Positions 17,704 through 28,008 of a stretch of DNA of 64,000 nt are shown in pieces. The notes under the pieces are model-generated. The model searched no databases. It had not been told where the DNA came from and saw only the letters and a list, made by a program, of their open reading frames with translations. The DNA is from Bradyrhizobium sp. (GTDB taxonomy: Bacteria; Pseudomonadota; Alphaproteobacteria; Rhizobiales; Xanthobacteraceae). How positions within the stretch are numbered: position 1 is the stretch's first letter; each line of letters opens with the position of its first letter. The position numbers and the translations under genes were made by a program. Location: contig NZ_JAURXB010000093.1 of assembly GCF_030654605.1 (NCBI RefSeq), positions 19,796 to 83,795 of the forward strand, given 5' to 3'.

Positions 17704-18405
17704 ATGCTCACGCGCAAACAATATGAACTCCTGCGTTTCATCAGCGAGCGCCTGAAGGAATCGGGCGTTCCGCCCTCCTTCGACGAGATGAAGGACGCGC
17801 TGGATTTGCGGTCGAAGTCCGGCATCCATCGCCTCATCACCGCCCTCGAAGAGCGCGGCTTCATTCGCCGGCTGCCCAATCGCGCCCGCGCCATCGAGGT
17901 CATCAAGATGCCCGAGCTGTCGGGAGGCGGCGCCGGCAACGGCCGCCGCGGCTTCACGCCCAGCGTCATCGAGGGCACGCTCGGCAGGGTCCGCAGCGCC
18001 AGTTCCGACAATGATGGCGAGCGTCCGGTCTCGGTGCCCGTGATGGGCCGCATCGCCGCCGGCACGCCGATCGAGGCATTGCAGACCCGCAGCCACACCA
18101 TCAGCGTGCCGCCCGACATGCTCGGAAGCGGCGAACATTACGCGCTCGAAGTGCGCGGCGATTCCATGGTGGATGCCGGCATCCTCGACGGCGACATGGC
18201 GCTGATCCAGCGCAACGAGAGCGCGGAGACCGGCGACATCGTGGTGGCGCTGATCGACGAGGAAGAAGCCACGCTGAAACGCTTCCGCCGCCGCGGCGCC
18301 TCGATCGCGCTGGAGCCTGCCAACGCCTCCTACGAAGTCCGCATCCTGCCGCCGAACCGGGTCCGGATCCAGGGCAAGCTGATCGGGCTGTACCGGAAGT
18401 ATTGA
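17704..18405 (+). CDS. lexA: SOS-response repressor LexA
   Basis: LexA represses DNA-damage genes and cleaves itself when RecA filaments form. The 233-residue protein begins [13 protein letters not shown], the standard LexA winged-helix start; the longer frame upstream runs into the promoter. The helix-turn-helix region is at about 25-65 ([29 protein letters not shown]). The cleavage site is in IAAGTPIE (Ala-Gly near 118), the catalytic Ser is in GDSMVDAGI, and the Lys is in TLKRF. A long Gly/Arg-rich linker around residues 78-100 joins the domains. A LexA box lies upstream. Confidence 0.97.
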   Translation: MLTRKQYELLRFISERLKESGVPPSFDEMKDALDLRSKSGIHRLITALEERGFIRRLPNRARAIEVIKMPELSGGGAGNGRRGFTPSVIEGTLGRVRSASSDNDGERPVSVPVMGRIAAGTPIEALQTRSHTISVPPDMLGSGEHYALEVRGDSMVDAGILDGDMALIQRNESAETGDIVVALIDEEEATLKRFRRRGASIALEPANASYEVRILPPNRVRIQGKLIGLYRKY

Positions 18406-18439
18406 TTGGCGCGCGCCGAAGCCGACCTGATAAACACCG

Positions 18440-18536
18440 CTGTCATCGCCCGGCGAAGACCGGGCGACCCAGTATTCTAGAGACGCCAGCGATAGAGCCG
18501 AGGAGCCGCGGCGTACTGGATCGCCCGGTCATAGGC
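18440..18536. repeat. Degenerate inverted repeat (TGTCATCGCCCGG / CCGGGCGACCCAGTA family)
   Basis: CTGTCATCGCCCGG, then CCGGGCGACCCAGTA near the left, are mirrored by TACTGGATCGCCCGG on the right. This forms a partly decayed inverted repeat just after lexA. From memory this is a widespread Bradyrhizobium intergenic repeat. It blocks a longer reading of the small gene that follows. Confidence 0.65.
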
Positions 18537-18671
18537 GAGCGGAAGCGACGCCGTCCTTCGGACGGCTATGCGGGCGACGACAATTTTGGTAGCGGCGGCC
18601 GCCTTCCGAACCGCATCTCTTTCCAGACAGCGACATCGCCGCCAGCCGCAGAATCGCCCACAACCGGGCCA

Positions 18672-18962
18672 ATGCTGGCGTCTCACGTCCACGCTGATGG
18701 AAGCGTGCGGGCAGCGGGCGGGACACCATTGTCGGTCGGCAAGGTCACATGGCAGAAGGTCGGGCGGGTCACCGAACCCGGCCGCTACATGTTCACGTTC
18801 GGCTGGGTCAACATTTCAGCCGACGATCTCGCGATCTGGAAACAGTTTCCGAACGCGTCATTCGCGCTGGTGAAGATGCTGACCGAGGATGTCGAGGATG
18901 AATATCATCTCGGCGCCTTCGATCCCGGCGGTCCCGGCGACGATCACCCGCACGGCGAGTGA
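18672..18962 (+). CDS. Small hypothetical protein
   Basis: A putative 96-residue protein. Its core VTWQKVGRVTEPGRYMFTFGWVNISADDLAIWKQFPNASFALVK is well formed and has normal codon use, followed by an acidic and His-containing tail (EDVEDEYHLGAFDPGG, DDHPHGE). I believe the WQKVG...PGRYMF..GW pattern recurs in rhizobial hypotheticals, but no function is known to me. The start is uncertain: ATG at 18672 has no strong ribosome site, and the upstream frame runs into the repeat. Confidence 0.5.
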   Translation: MLASHVHADGSVRAAGGTPLSVGKVTWQKVGRVTEPGRYMFTFGWVNISADDLAIWKQFPNASFALVKMLTEDVEDEYHLGAFDPGGPGDDHPHGE

Positions 18963-18977
18963 CGCGGGCCCAGCCCC

Positions 18978-21260
18978 TCACTCCTCCGCATGCTGATCGG
19001 CTTCCGACGGCGTCGCGTCCACCGCGCGCGGCGGCGCCGGGCGCGTCAGGCTGGTTTCGCCCTCCGCACCGCCCGCCGCCGGCGACCAGGGCCGGTCGAC
19101 GCCGCGGGGCCTGACCGCCTCCACCGCAAATCCGTCGCGGGCTCTGCGCAGCGCCAGCGCGCCCTGCCGGCGCAGGCGGTCCTGATCGACCACCAGCGCG
19201 CCGCAGGCCGCCGGCGCCTGCCGTGCCGTCACCAGCAGCGCCGCGCGCTCGCAATCATCCGCCAGCGCGTCCGGCCGCAGCGCCAGTGCGACCAGCCCGC
19301 CGCCGGCCAGCTGCGCCACGCAGCCGGCGCCGTCGCATGACACGCCCTCGGCCAGCGAAGAAGCGGCCGCGGGCCTGCCGTCGGCGTCGGCCGCCAGCCA
19401 TTCCCTCAGCAGAAAGCTGTCCTTGGTATTTCCCTTGCCGCTCCCGATCATGTGCAGGCGCCCGTCCCGGCCACGGACGCCGACGGTGCGGCCGTCGGCT
19501 GATATCAGGATATCCGGCTGCGGCGTCGCCAGCGCCCAGACCACCGCGCCAACCAGCGCCGCGGCTCCGCCGAAGCGCAGCGGCGTGCGCAGCAGGCCGA
19601 GCAGGATGATGCCGATACTGGCCGCAACCAGCGGCCCGGTCCCGAACGCCGCCATGCGGCCGATCGAGCCCGGCAAGGCGGCAACCCATTGCGCCACCGC
19701 GACCATCCAGTCGATGCCCCAGCCCATCAGCTGCCAGAACACGCCGTCGAAGCCGAACGGCATCGCGGCCAGCCCGAGCAGGCCGGCCGGCATCACCATT
19801 GCGGAGACCACCGGCATCGCCGCCAGATTGGCGATCACGCCATACGGCGTCACCCGGTGAAAGTGATAGGCGGCATAGGGCATGGTCGCGAGCCCCGCCA
19901 CCAGCGAGGCCAGCGCCAGCATCGCGATTTCGCGCCCGCCCCACAGCGCCATCCGCGCCGTCGCTGAATTGTCCGGAGACGCGAACAGAAGGGGCATGCC
20001 GATCTGGATCAGCGCCACGAGGCCGAGCGTCGCCGCGAACGACATCTGGAAACTCGGATGCACCAGCGCTTCCGGCGCCACCGTGAGCACGATCATCGCC
20101 GCCACCGCCAGCGTGCGGAACGTGACGGCGCGGCGGTCGACCATGATGGCGATCAGCACCACCGCGGTCATGAAGAACGAGCGTTGCGTCGCGACCTCGG
20201 CGCCGGACAGCAGCAGGTAGAACGCGGCGGCGAACAATGCTGCGACCGCCGACCATTTCTTGATCGGAAAACCCGTGGTGAGTGCCGGGATCAGCGCCAG
20301 CAGCGCGCGCACCGCGAAGAACACCACGCCGGCGACCACCGCCATGTGATAGCCCGAAATCGACAGCACATGGCCGAGCCCGGAGATGAACATCGCATCG
20401 TTGACCGGTGCCGTGATGGCGTCGCGGCGCCCGGTCAAAAGCGCGGTCGCGATGGCGCGGCGGTCGCCGTCCAGCACGGCGCCGATGCGCGCATCGATCG
20501 CATCGCGCAGCCCCTGCATGAAGGCGGCATAGCGCAACGACCAGCCGCCGGAGTCGGGCGGCGCCGCGGTCCTGATACCGCCCATCACGAAGCCGGAGGC
20601 GCCGATCCCGGCAAAATACATGTCACGGCCGAAATCGTAGGCGCCCGGCCGCAGCGGCGCCATCGGCGGCAGCAAGCGCGCCTTCAACTCCACGAAACTG
20701 CCGACGGCGGGCGCGGTGCCCTTGCGCACCGACAGCCGAACCCGCTGCAGTTTCGTCAGGTCGCGCGGGCTCTCCATCGAGGTGACGCGCAGGACGAAGC
20801 GGTCGGTGCGCGCGCGGATGTCGCGGGTCTCGACGAAGCCCGAAACCGACACCGAATACATCGGTCGCGCCAGCACGCCATGCGCGACCCGCGCGGTCTT
20901 CCAGGTAGCGATCGCAAAGCCGGCGGCGACAGCGGCAATCATTACCGCGATCGGAAACACCTTGTGCCGCCGCAGCAGGAACGCCGCCACGCAGAGACCG
21001 ATCGCGGTTACCGCGGCAACCGGCAAAACCGGCTCGCGTTCGGCGGCGAAGTAGCCGGCGATCCCGGTACCGAAGGCGATGGGCACCCAGGGCAACAGGC
21101 GCCCGGCGCCGGCCTCGGCGCGGATCCAGGCCCGCAATTTGTCGACGAGCGATGGCCACGCGGCAAAACCCGACGGCGTGAAGCCACCGGCCTGCGCCGC
21201 CCCGCGCGGCGGCCAGGTACCGGCGACACCCTGCGTCCGAGCCCTGTCCCGCCCTGCCAT
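18978..21260 (-). CDS. comEC: ComEC/Rec2-family DNA-uptake channel protein
   Basis: A 760-residue inner-membrane protein. An N-terminal membrane segment and a DUF4131-like region (about residues 35-230) are followed by the multi-helix Competence domain with the motif FISGLGHVLSISGYHMAVVAG near 285-305. In transforming bacteria ComEC forms the inner-membrane channel for single-stranded DNA. The C-terminal part, from about residue 590, is soluble but I see no HxHxDH metal motif of the metallo-beta-lactamase domain found in many ComEC proteins. It is convergent with the small gene after lexA. Confidence 0.92.
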   Translation of the reverse strand: MAGRDRARTQGVAGTWPPRGAAQAGGFTPSGFAAWPSLVDKLRAWIRAEAGAGRLLPWVPIAFGTGIAGYFAAEREPVLPVAAVTAIGLCVAAFLLRRHKVFPIAVMIAAVAAGFAIATWKTARVAHGVLARPMYSVSVSGFVETRDIRARTDRFVLRVTSMESPRDLTKLQRVRLSVRKGTAPAVGSFVELKARLLPPMAPLRPGAYDFGRDMYFAGIGASGFVMGGIRTAAPPDSGGWSLRYAAFMQGLRDAIDARIGAVLDGDRRAIATALLTGRRDAITAPVNDAMFISGLGHVLSISGYHMAVVAGVVFFAVRALLALIPALTTGFPIKKWSAVAALFAAAFYLLLSGAEVATQRSFFMTAVVLIAIMVDRRAVTFRTLAVAAMIVLTVAPEALVHPSFQMSFAATLGLVALIQIGMPLLFASPDNSATARMALWGGREIAMLALASLVAGLATMPYAAYHFHRVTPYGVIANLAAMPVVSAMVMPAGLLGLAAMPFGFDGVFWQLMGWGIDWMVAVAQWVAALPGSIGRMAAFGTGPLVAASIGIILLGLLRTPLRFGGAAALVGAVVWALATPQPDILISADGRTVGVRGRDGRLHMIGSGKGNTKDSFLLREWLAADADGRPAAASSLAEGVSCDGAGCVAQLAGGGLVALALRPDALADDCERAALLVTARQAPAACGALVVDQDRLRRQGALALRRARDGFAVEAVRPRGVDRPWSPAAGGAEGETSLTRPAPPRAVDATPSEADQHAEE

Positions 21261-21400
21261 CGGGTACGCACCCTACGATTACCAATCGAGGGCGAGGCTA
21301 TCGGAAGCTGTCATCCGTCCGAAAGCGGAACGGACACAGAATCCTTAATCTTTGTTAACCATGTTGTGGCTAGGATTCTCGAACCAATCGGGGCCCGGCC

Positions 21401-21730
21401 ATGCCGCATCGAATTACACTTTCCGCTATCGTTCTCGCGATAAGCGCGACGTCCGCCGATGCCGCGGATCTCGCGACCCAGAGCCGGCTCGGCGCTGTGT
21501 TCGCCGATCCCGTCGTCGTGACCCGCCGTGCCGTCGTGGTGGTGCAGCCGGTCCGCGACGAAGCGCCGATCATTCCCTACAATCTCTTTCCCAATCCGCT
21601 GTGGAACCGGGGCACCTACAATTACGGTTCGTCGTGGTCGTTCTACTATCCCGGGCCCTATTACGGCGGCCCGTATGACACCGACGGCGCGCGGCTGCCC
21701 TATGTCTGCGGCTTCTACGGCTATTGCTGA
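21401..21730 (+). CDS. Small secreted Tyr/Gly/Pro-rich protein
   Basis: A 109-residue protein with a signal peptide (ITLSAIVLAISATSADAAD). The mature part begins with a Val-rich stretch (VVVTRRAVVVVQPV) and ends in a Tyr/Gly/Pro-rich region (NYGSSWSFYYPGPYYGGPYD) with two cysteines at the C terminus (YVCGFYGYC). It is of a type common in Bradyrhizobium with no assigned role. It is divergent from comEC. Confidence 0.65.
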   Translation: MPHRITLSAIVLAISATSADAADLATQSRLGAVFADPVVVTRRAVVVVQPVRDEAPIIPYNLFPNPLWNRGTYNYGSSWSFYYPGPYYGGPYDTDGARLPYVCGFYGYC

Positions 21731-21750
21731 TCGGGTGAATTAACCGGCCG

Positions 21751-22134
21751 CTAGATCAGCGGCGCCTTCGACGACACGTGATGGCTGACGATTTTCCAGT
21801 CGCCGCCTTCGCGCGCAATCACCCAGGTGATCTTGACCGACAGCTTCGGCACGCCATCGACATCGAACGAGGCGATGGCCGCAAAATTGACCAGCTCCGG
21901 GTTGACCTGCGCCGTGCTGACGTCCGTGAAGCGTACGGCGCGTGAATCCCATTTCGGCAGAGCCTCGAAATAGGCCGCCACGCCCTCACGTCCCTGATAC
22001 AGCGTCGGGTTCGATCCGAAGAACAGCGCGTGCTTCGAATACAGTGACGCCTGCGCCTCCGGATCGAACTTGCTGAAGGTATCCGCCCATCTCGACATGA
22101 TGTCGAACGCGATCTCATCGGCGGCGTTTGGCAT
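21751..22134 (-). CDS. SnoaL/NTF2-like fold protein
   Basis: A 127-residue protein of the DUF4440/SnoaL type, a cone-shaped fold used by small enzymes and ligand-binding proteins. Support comes from the helix DEIAFDIMSRWADTFSKFDPEAQASLYSKHALFFG, then GREGVAAYFEALP and the strand pattern KLSVKITWVIAREGGDWKIVSHHVS. It lies 23 bases after glnS on the same strand, so it is probably co-transcribed. Ligand or activity is unknown. Confidence 0.8.
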   Translation of the reverse strand: MPNAADEIAFDIMSRWADTFSKFDPEAQASLYSKHALFFGSNPTLYQGREGVAAYFEALPKWDSRAVRFTDVSTAQVNPELVNFAAIASFDVDGVPKLSVKITWVIAREGGDWKIVSHHVSSKAPLI

Positions 22135-22157
22135 CTAGATTCTCCAGCCAATTCAGA

Positions 22158-23840
22158 TCAGGTCTTGCCGCCGACTTCCTTCGCAAAGGTATCGCGAAGC
22201 CCTATCGTTCGGGTGAACACCAGATGATCCGGCACCGAATCCGCGTCGCGCACGAAATAGCCCTGCCGCTCGAACTGCACCACGTCGGTCGAATTGGTCG
22301 CTGATATCGCGGGCTCGATCCGCGCATCGGTCAACACTTCGAGCGACTGCGGATTGAGATCGGCGGCAAAATTGCCGGCGTCCGGATTGGGCTTGGCGAA
22401 CAGCGGATTGTAGATGCGGATTTCCGCCGGCAAGGAGTGCGCCGCCGACAGCCAGTGCATGGTCGCCTTGACCTTGCGGTTGTCAGGCGCGTTGCCGCCG
22501 CGGGTCTCGGGATCGTAGGTACAGCGCAGTTCGACGACCTCGCCGGCCGCATCCTTGATCACCCCGGTGCATTTGATGAAATAGGCGTAGCGCAGCCGCA
22601 CTTCGGTGCCGGGCGAGAGCCGGAAGAACTTCTTCGGCGGATTTTCCATGAAATCGTCGCGCTCGATGTAGAGTTCGCGGCCGAATGCGATCTTTCGGGT
22701 GCCTGCGGCGGGATCGTCCGGATGGTTGACGGCTTCGAGCTCTTCGCTCTGCCCTTCCGGGTAATTTTCGATCACGACCTTCAGGGGCCGCAGCACCGCC
22801 ATGCGGCGCAGCGACGACCTGTTGAGATCCTCGCGGATGCAGAATTCCAGCATGCCGACGTCGACCACGCTGTTGGCCTTGGCGACGCCGATGCGCTTGA
22901 TGAATTCGCGGATCGCCGCCGGCGGCACCCCGCGCCGCTTCAGCCCGGCGATGGTCGGCATCCGCGGATCGTCCCATCCGGCGACATGACCGCCACGCAC
23001 CAGTTCGGTCAGCACCCGCTTCGACAACAGCGTGTAGGTCAGGTTGAGCCGCGCCATTTCATACTGGCGCGGTTTCGACGGCACCGGCAGCCGCTCCAGC
23101 AGCCACTCATAGAGCGGCCGGTGGTCCTCGAATTCCAGCGTGCAGATCGAGTGCGTGATGCCCTCGATGGCGTCGGACTGACCGTGGGCGTAATCGTAGC
23201 TCGGGTAGATCGACCAGCTGTCGCCGGTGCGCGGATGAGTGGCGTGCAGGATACGGTACAGCACGGGATCGCGCAGGTTGATATTGCCGGCGGACATATC
23301 GATCTTCGCGCGCAGCACCCGCGCGCCGTTGGGAAACTCGCCTGATTTCATGCGGCGGAACAGATCGAGGTTTTCATCCACCGAGCGGTCGCGGAACGGG
23401 CTGTTCTTGCCGGGCTCGGTCAGCGTGCCGCGTGTGAGCCGGATCTCTTCCTGCGACTGGTCGTCGACATAGGCATGGCCTGATCGAATCAGGCCCTCGG
23501 CCCATTCATACAGCCGCTCGAAATAATCCGAGGCGTAATAGAGGTCGGTTCCCCAGTCGTAGCCGAGCCAGCGCACGTCGGCCTGAATCGAATCGATATA
23601 TTCCTGCTCTTCCTTGGTCGGATTGGTGTCGTCGAAGCGCAGGTGGCAGCGGCCGGCAAATTCCTGGGCGATGCCGAAATTGAGGGCAATCGACTTGGCA
23701 TGGCCGATGTGCAGATAGCCGTTCGGCTCCGGCGGGAAGCGCGTCACGATCTGACGGTATTTCCCGGCGTCGAGGTCGGCCTGGACGATATCGCGAATGA
23801 AATCGCGGCCTGTCTCTGCCGCCATTGTCTCTGCTGTCAT
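22158..23840 (-). CDS. glnS: Glutaminyl-tRNA synthetase
   Basis: It charges tRNA-Gln directly with glutamine. The 560-residue class I enzyme has [22 protein letters not shown] near residues 36-57 (HIGH motif), DDTNP, the region [28 protein letters not shown], and LLSKRVL (KMSKS equivalent) near residue 272. The C-terminal anticodon-binding beta barrels are present; there is no YqeY-type appendix. It is divergent from gltX. Most alphaproteobacteria form Gln-tRNA by transamidation, so this gene is notable. Confidence 0.96.
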   Translation of the reverse strand: MTAETMAAETGRDFIRDIVQADLDAGKYRQIVTRFPPEPNGYLHIGHAKSIALNFGIAQEFAGRCHLRFDDTNPTKEEQEYIDSIQADVRWLGYDWGTDLYYASDYFERLYEWAEGLIRSGHAYVDDQSQEEIRLTRGTLTEPGKNSPFRDRSVDENLDLFRRMKSGEFPNGARVLRAKIDMSAGNINLRDPVLYRILHATHPRTGDSWSIYPSYDYAHGQSDAIEGITHSICTLEFEDHRPLYEWLLERLPVPSKPRQYEMARLNLTYTLLSKRVLTELVRGGHVAGWDDPRMPTIAGLKRRGVPPAAIREFIKRIGVAKANSVVDVGMLEFCIREDLNRSSLRRMAVLRPLKVVIENYPEGQSEELEAVNHPDDPAAGTRKIAFGRELYIERDDFMENPPKKFFRLSPGTEVRLRYAYFIKCTGVIKDAAGEVVELRCTYDPETRGGNAPDNRKVKATMHWLSAAHSLPAEIRIYNPLFAKPNPDAGNFAADLNPQSLEVLTDARIEPAISATNSTDVVQFERQGYFVRDADSVPDHLVFTRTIGLRDTFAKEVGGKT

Positions 23841-23974
23841 GCTGGTTCCCGTTCGGATCTGGCCGACCTTCTGCCAAATCCGCCCCTCTCAAGGAAGGCT
23901 TTAGTTATGCACGGTTCCTGCTATACACCAGCGCGCTCTGCGCAACCCCTTATTGTCCCCGAAATGCAGCCGTA

Positions 23975-25399
23975 ATGACCGATTCCGTCGTCACCCGCTT
24001 TGCCCCCTCGCCGACCGGCTTTCTCCATATCGGAGGCGCCCGCACCGCGCTGTTCAACTGGCTGTACGCCAAAAAGCTCGGCGGCAAGATGCTGCTGCGG
24101 ATCGAGGACACCGACCGGGAGCGCTCGACCGAGCCCGCGATCGCCGCCATCCTGGACGGGCTGAAATGGCTCGGGCTCGATTGGGACGGCGACGTCGTCT
24201 ACCAGTTCACGAGGGCCGCGCGCCACCGCGAGGTGGCGGAGCAGCTGCTCGCCAGCGGCAAGGCCTATTACTGCTACGCGACCTCGGAGGAACTGACCGC
24301 GATGCGCGAGAAGGCCCGCGCCGAGGGCCGCACCCGCCTCTATGACGGCCTGTGGCGCGACCGCGATCCGAAGCAGGCGCCCGCCGGCATCAAGCCGACG
24401 ATCCGGTTGAAGGCGCCGCTATCAGGCGAGACCGTGATCGAGGACCAGGTCCAGGGCCGCGTGGTCTGGCAGAACGAGAACCTCGACGACCTCGTGCTGC
24501 TGCGCGGCGACGGCAATCCGACCTACATGCTCGCGGTGGTGGTCGACGACCACGACATGGGCGTCACCCATGTGATCCGGGGCGACGATCACCTGATCAA
24601 CGCCGCGCGCCAGAAGCAGATCTACGATGCGCTGGGATGGGACATACCGAGCATGTCCCATATTCCCTTGATCCATGGCCCCGACGGCTCGAAGCTTTCC
24701 AAGCGTCATGGCGCGCTGGGGGTCGATGCCTACCGCGCCATGGGCTATCTGCCCGAGGCGCTGCGCAATTATCTGGTCAGGCTCGGCTGGAGCCATGGCG
24801 ACCAGGAGATATTCTCCACCCAGGAAATGATCGACGCCTTCGACCTCCCGGGCATCGGCCGCTCGGCGGCGCGGTTCGACTTCGCCAAGCTGGAAAACCT
24901 CAACGGCCACTATATCCGCCACGCCGAGGATTCCGCGCTGGTGACCATGTTCGAGGACGTGCTGGACCATCTGCCGGATCGTTCCAGCCTCAAGGCCAAG
25001 CTCAACGACGCCACGCGGGCGCAATTGCTGCAGGCGATGCCGAGCCTCAAGGAGCGCGCCAAGACGCTGATCGAGCTGATCGACAGCGCCTATTTCATCT
25101 TCGCCGACCGCCCGCTTGAGCTCGAACCCAAGGCGGCGGCGTTGATGACGCCGGAAAACCGCGCGCTGATCGGCCAGCTCAAGGCAGCCCTGGAGCCGGT
25201 TTCGCCGTGGACCGCGGCAACCACGGAAGCGGCGATGCGGGCCTTCGCCGATGCCGGCGGCCTCAAGCTCGGCGCGGTGGCGCAGCCGCTCCGGGTGGCA
25301 TTGACCGGCCGCACCACGTCGCCGGGAATTTTCGACGTCCTGGCGGTATTGGGGCGCGAGGAATGCCTGGCCCGGCTCGGCGACCAGACCCCCGCATAA
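23975..25399 (+). CDS. gltX: Glutamyl-tRNA synthetase
   Basis: A 474-residue class I synthetase that charges tRNA-Glu. [20 protein letters not shown] carries the HIGH-like motif at about residues 17-20, and KLSKRHG is the KMSKS loop near 240. The chosen ATG at 23975 begins [15 protein letters not shown], the normal family start; the 50 codons upstream in frame are not family-like. It is divergent from glnS, and gltA follows after about 160 bases. Confidence 0.97.
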   Translation: MTDSVVTRFAPSPTGFLHIGGARTALFNWLYAKKLGGKMLLRIEDTDRERSTEPAIAAILDGLKWLGLDWDGDVVYQFTRAARHREVAEQLLASGKAYYCYATSEELTAMREKARAEGRTRLYDGLWRDRDPKQAPAGIKPTIRLKAPLSGETVIEDQVQGRVVWQNENLDDLVLLRGDGNPTYMLAVVVDDHDMGVTHVIRGDDHLINAARQKQIYDALGWDIPSMSHIPLIHGPDGSKLSKRHGALGVDAYRAMGYLPEALRNYLVRLGWSHGDQEIFSTQEMIDAFDLPGIGRSAARFDFAKLENLNGHYIRHAEDSALVTMFEDVLDHLPDRSSLKAKLNDATRAQLLQAMPSLKERAKTLIELIDSAYFIFADRPLELEPKAAALMTPENRALIGQLKAALEPVSPWTAATTEAAMRAFADAGGLKLGAVAQPLRVALTGRTTSPGIFDVLAVLGREECLARLGDQTPA

Positions 25400-25557
25400 G
25401 GTGGTATTGCCGGCCTGCGGCGGCCGTCTTGCAGTGCAAACAGCAATAAGATACCCATTTCCGAGGCACTTCCAGAACACCCGGTTTCCGCGCCAGCCAT
25501 CACGTTTTGGCGCCCCCGGCCGCCGGTTTTCGCAACGATCTCATCGGGGACTACACG

Positions 25558-26859
25558 ATGGACGCATCCACCAAAAAAACCGCAACGCTGACCGTCGGCA
25601 ACAAGAGCTATGATTTCCCGATTTTGAGCGGCACCGTCGGGCCCGATGTCATTGACATCGCCAAGCTCTACGCCCAGGCCGGCATGTTCACCTATGACCC
25701 CGGCTTCACCTCGACCGGCAGCTGCCAGTCCAAGATCACCTATATCGACGGCGACGCCGGCATCCTGGAATACCGCGGCTATCCGATCGAACAGCTGGCG
25801 GAAAAGGGCGACTTCCTCGAAACCTGCTACCTGCTGCTGTACGGCGAACTGCCGACCCCGGCGCAAAAGGCCGATTTCGACAGCCGCGTGATCCATCACA
25901 CCATGGTCCACGAGCAGATGGCCCGCTTCTTCCAGGGCTTCCGCCGCGACGCGCATCCGATGGCGATAATGGTGGCGGCGGTCGGCGCGCTGGCCGCGTT
26001 CTATCACGATAGCACCGACATCAACGATCCCAGGCAGCGCATGATCGCGTCGATGCGGATGATCGCGAAAGTCCCGACGCTGGCCGCGATGGCCTTCAAA
26101 TACACCATCGGCCAGCCCTTCATGTATCCGAAGAACTCGCTCTCCTTCGCCGAGAACTTCCTGCATATGTGCTTCGCGGTGCCCTGCGAGGACTACAAGA
26201 TCAACCCGGTGCTGGCCGACGCCCTCGACAAGATCTTCATCCTGCATGCCGACCACGAGCAGAACGCCTCGACCTCGACCGTGCGTATCGCCGGCTCCTC
26301 CGGCGCCAATCCGTTCGCCTGCATCGCCGCCGGCATCGCCTGCCTGTGGGGCCCGGCGCATGGCGGCGCCAATGAAGCAGCATTGGCGATGCTCGCCGAG
26401 ATCGGCACCGTCGACAAGATCCCCGAATTCATCGCCAAGGTGAAGGACAAGAACAGCGAAGTCCGCCTGATGGGTTTTGGCCATCGCGTCTACAAGAACT
26501 ACGATCCGCGCGCCAAGATCATGCAGAAGATGTGTCATGCCGTGCTGGCGGAAACCGGCCATGGCGACGATCCGATGCTGAAGGTCGCGCTGGAACTGGA
26601 AAAGATCGCGCTGAGCGACCCCTACTTCATCGACCGCAAGCTCTATCCGAACGTCGATTTCTATTCGGGCATCACGCTGAAGGCGATGGGCTTCCCGACC
26701 TCGATGTTCACCGTGTTGTTCGCGGTCGCCCGCACCGTCGGCTGGATCAGCCAGTGGAGCGAGATGATCGAGGACCCGCAGCAGAAGATCGGCCGCCCGC
26801 GCCAGCTCTACACCGGCGTCGCCCGCAGGGATTACGTGGCGATCGACCAGCGCAAATAA
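25558..26859 (+). CDS. gltA: Citrate synthase (type II, hexameric)
   Basis: It condenses acetyl-CoA with oxaloacetate at the entry of the citric acid cycle. The 433-residue protein shows the type II N-terminal domain ([12 protein letters not shown], then [23 protein letters not shown]). The active-site residues are His in [12 protein letters not shown] near 267, His in [14 protein letters not shown] near 307 and Asp in PNVDFYSGI near 366. The ATG at 25558 was chosen because the family starts there. A strong terminator-like hairpin follows. Confidence 0.97.
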   Translation: MDASTKKTATLTVGNKSYDFPILSGTVGPDVIDIAKLYAQAGMFTYDPGFTSTGSCQSKITYIDGDAGILEYRGYPIEQLAEKGDFLETCYLLLYGELPTPAQKADFDSRVIHHTMVHEQMARFFQGFRRDAHPMAIMVAAVGALAAFYHDSTDINDPRQRMIASMRMIAKVPTLAAMAFKYTIGQPFMYPKNSLSFAENFLHMCFAVPCEDYKINPVLADALDKIFILHADHEQNASTSTVRIAGSSGANPFACIAAGIACLWGPAHGGANEAALAMLAEIGTVDKIPEFIAKVKDKNSEVRLMGFGHRVYKNYDPRAKIMQKMCHAVLAETGHGDDPMLKVALELEKIALSDPYFIDRKLYPNVDFYSGITLKAMGFPTSMFTVLFAVARTVGWISQWSEMIEDPQQKIGRPRQLYTGVARRDYVAIDQRK

Positions 26860-26882
26860 GCGCGCGAGCTTTACGACGATTT

Positions 26883-26915
26883 GAAAGCCGGATGCGGTCA
26901 CCGCATCCGGCTTTC
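26883..26915 (+). terminator. Terminator hairpin after gltA
   Basis: Perfect 15-base arms (GAAAGCCGGATGCGG and CCGCATCCGGCTTTC) around a TCA loop lie 24 bases after the gltA stop. The stem itself ends in CTTTC rather than a long T run. It is a likely terminator because of its strength and position. Confidence 0.8.
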
Positions 26916-26920
26916 GTGCT

Positions 26921-27057
26921 TCGTAGGGTGGGTTAGCGAAGCGTAACCCACCGCCACACCAACAAGTTGGTGGGCTACGCTTTGCTAACCCACCCTACGA
27001 TTTCATAGCCCATAGGATGGGTGGGTGATGGGTTTCGCAAGAGCTCAACCCATCCTA
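26921..27057. repeat. Two adjacent inverted repeats (TAGGGTGGGTTAGC and TAGGATGGGT families)
   Basis: The first unit has perfect 17-base arms TCGTAGGGTGGGTTAGC (26921-26937) and GCTAACCCACCCTACGA (26984-27000). It is followed directly by a related unit with 10-base arms TAGGATGGGT (27013-27022) and ACCCATCCTA (27048-27057). Both resemble each other and a repeat I recall as common across proteobacterial genomes. Together with the gltA terminator they fill the gap before the convergent hypothetical gene. Confidence 0.85.
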
Positions 27058-27136
27058 CGCGCTGTTCCATTACCTTGATTGACAGAAGCGGATCGCGCTG
27101 CCTCGAACCGATTGTCCCAGGGAGAAAAGTTGGTCC

Positions 27137-27865
27137 TCACTGCCGCGGTTTCCTGTGAAGTTCGATCATCGTTCGCGGCGTGATCTCCTCGCATTGCGTA
27201 ACCGACCGAGGTGACGACGCATTGCCTTCAACGCCTTCGATCGTGATGGACTGACGAACCTTGTTCCAGACGACATGGCGCGGGACATCGAAATTCATGA
27301 GAAGTTTTATCTCGTCCTGGTTGGCATCCGTCACCTCGCCTCGATACGCTCTTCCCTCCTTGCCACGCTCATAGAGCGCTTGTTTCGAAGCGGCATCCAT
27401 CGTGAAGTACGCATTGCCTCCAGCGTGTTCACAGCGAACGGAGATCGGATGCTGAATTGGCTCGCGAATCCGGAAGCTCAGAATGCTTCGCGGGGGCATG
27501 ACGGAGCATTTGTGGTTTAATGTCGGCCGAAAGATATCGTTGTCCATCCCCGGCCAAGTCATTGTCTTTCGAGCGCGGTCGAAAATCAGGTCGATCCTTC
27601 CGGATGGGACGGGCAGGATGAATTTGATCTTTTCGTCTTCCGTGGAAATAATCTCTCCTGAGTATGCATTGATCCCGAAATTTGTTTCGACACTGCTCGG
27701 TGGCGACTCAAGGACGATTGCCTTTGCATCGATGTCGAAGGTCGCGAAGTAGGGGCGGATTGGGATGCCGCCTTCACAGCGTACCGAGAATGATTCGGCA
27801 GCTGCCGCGCCATCCGGCGCCAGCACGAGCAAGAGAATGACAGGCAAACCCATGAGCCACTTCAT
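27137..27865 (-). CDS. Secreted hypothetical protein with an internal duplication
   Basis: A 242-residue exported protein with signal peptide (WLMGLPVILLLVLAPDGAAAA). The mature part is two related units of about 100 residues. Unit one runs from FSVRCEGG to LNHKCSVMPPRSIL and unit two from ISVRCEHAGG to VTQCEEITPRTMI. Each starts with SVRCE, has a D-E-K/I-F/L core in the middle and ends with a Cys before a PR motif, so each probably has one disulfide. I know no name for the unit. The gene is visibly richer in A+T than its neighbours, suggesting later acquisition. It sits convergent to gltA and downstream of lpxB. Confidence 0.7.
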   Translation of the reverse strand: MKWLMGLPVILLLVLAPDGAAAAESFSVRCEGGIPIRPYFATFDIDAKAIVLESPPSSVETNFGINAYSGEIISTEDEKIKFILPVPSGRIDLIFDRARKTMTWPGMDNDIFRPTLNHKCSVMPPRSILSFRIREPIQHPISVRCEHAGGNAYFTMDAASKQALYERGKEGRAYRGEVTDANQDEIKLLMNFDVPRHVVWNKVRQSITIEGVEGNASSPRSVTQCEEITPRTMIELHRKPRQ

Positions 27866-28008
27866 GTCGCACGCTCCGTTTCGAACATGCTAGCCACCCG
27901 CCCGCGCTTCTGCGGTTAAAGACACTCCGTACAACCAATCGATTCCACGACAGCGTGCATTTGTCACAGCTGAAATAGTGAAAATTCAAATCAAATCGAT
28001 GATTCCAT

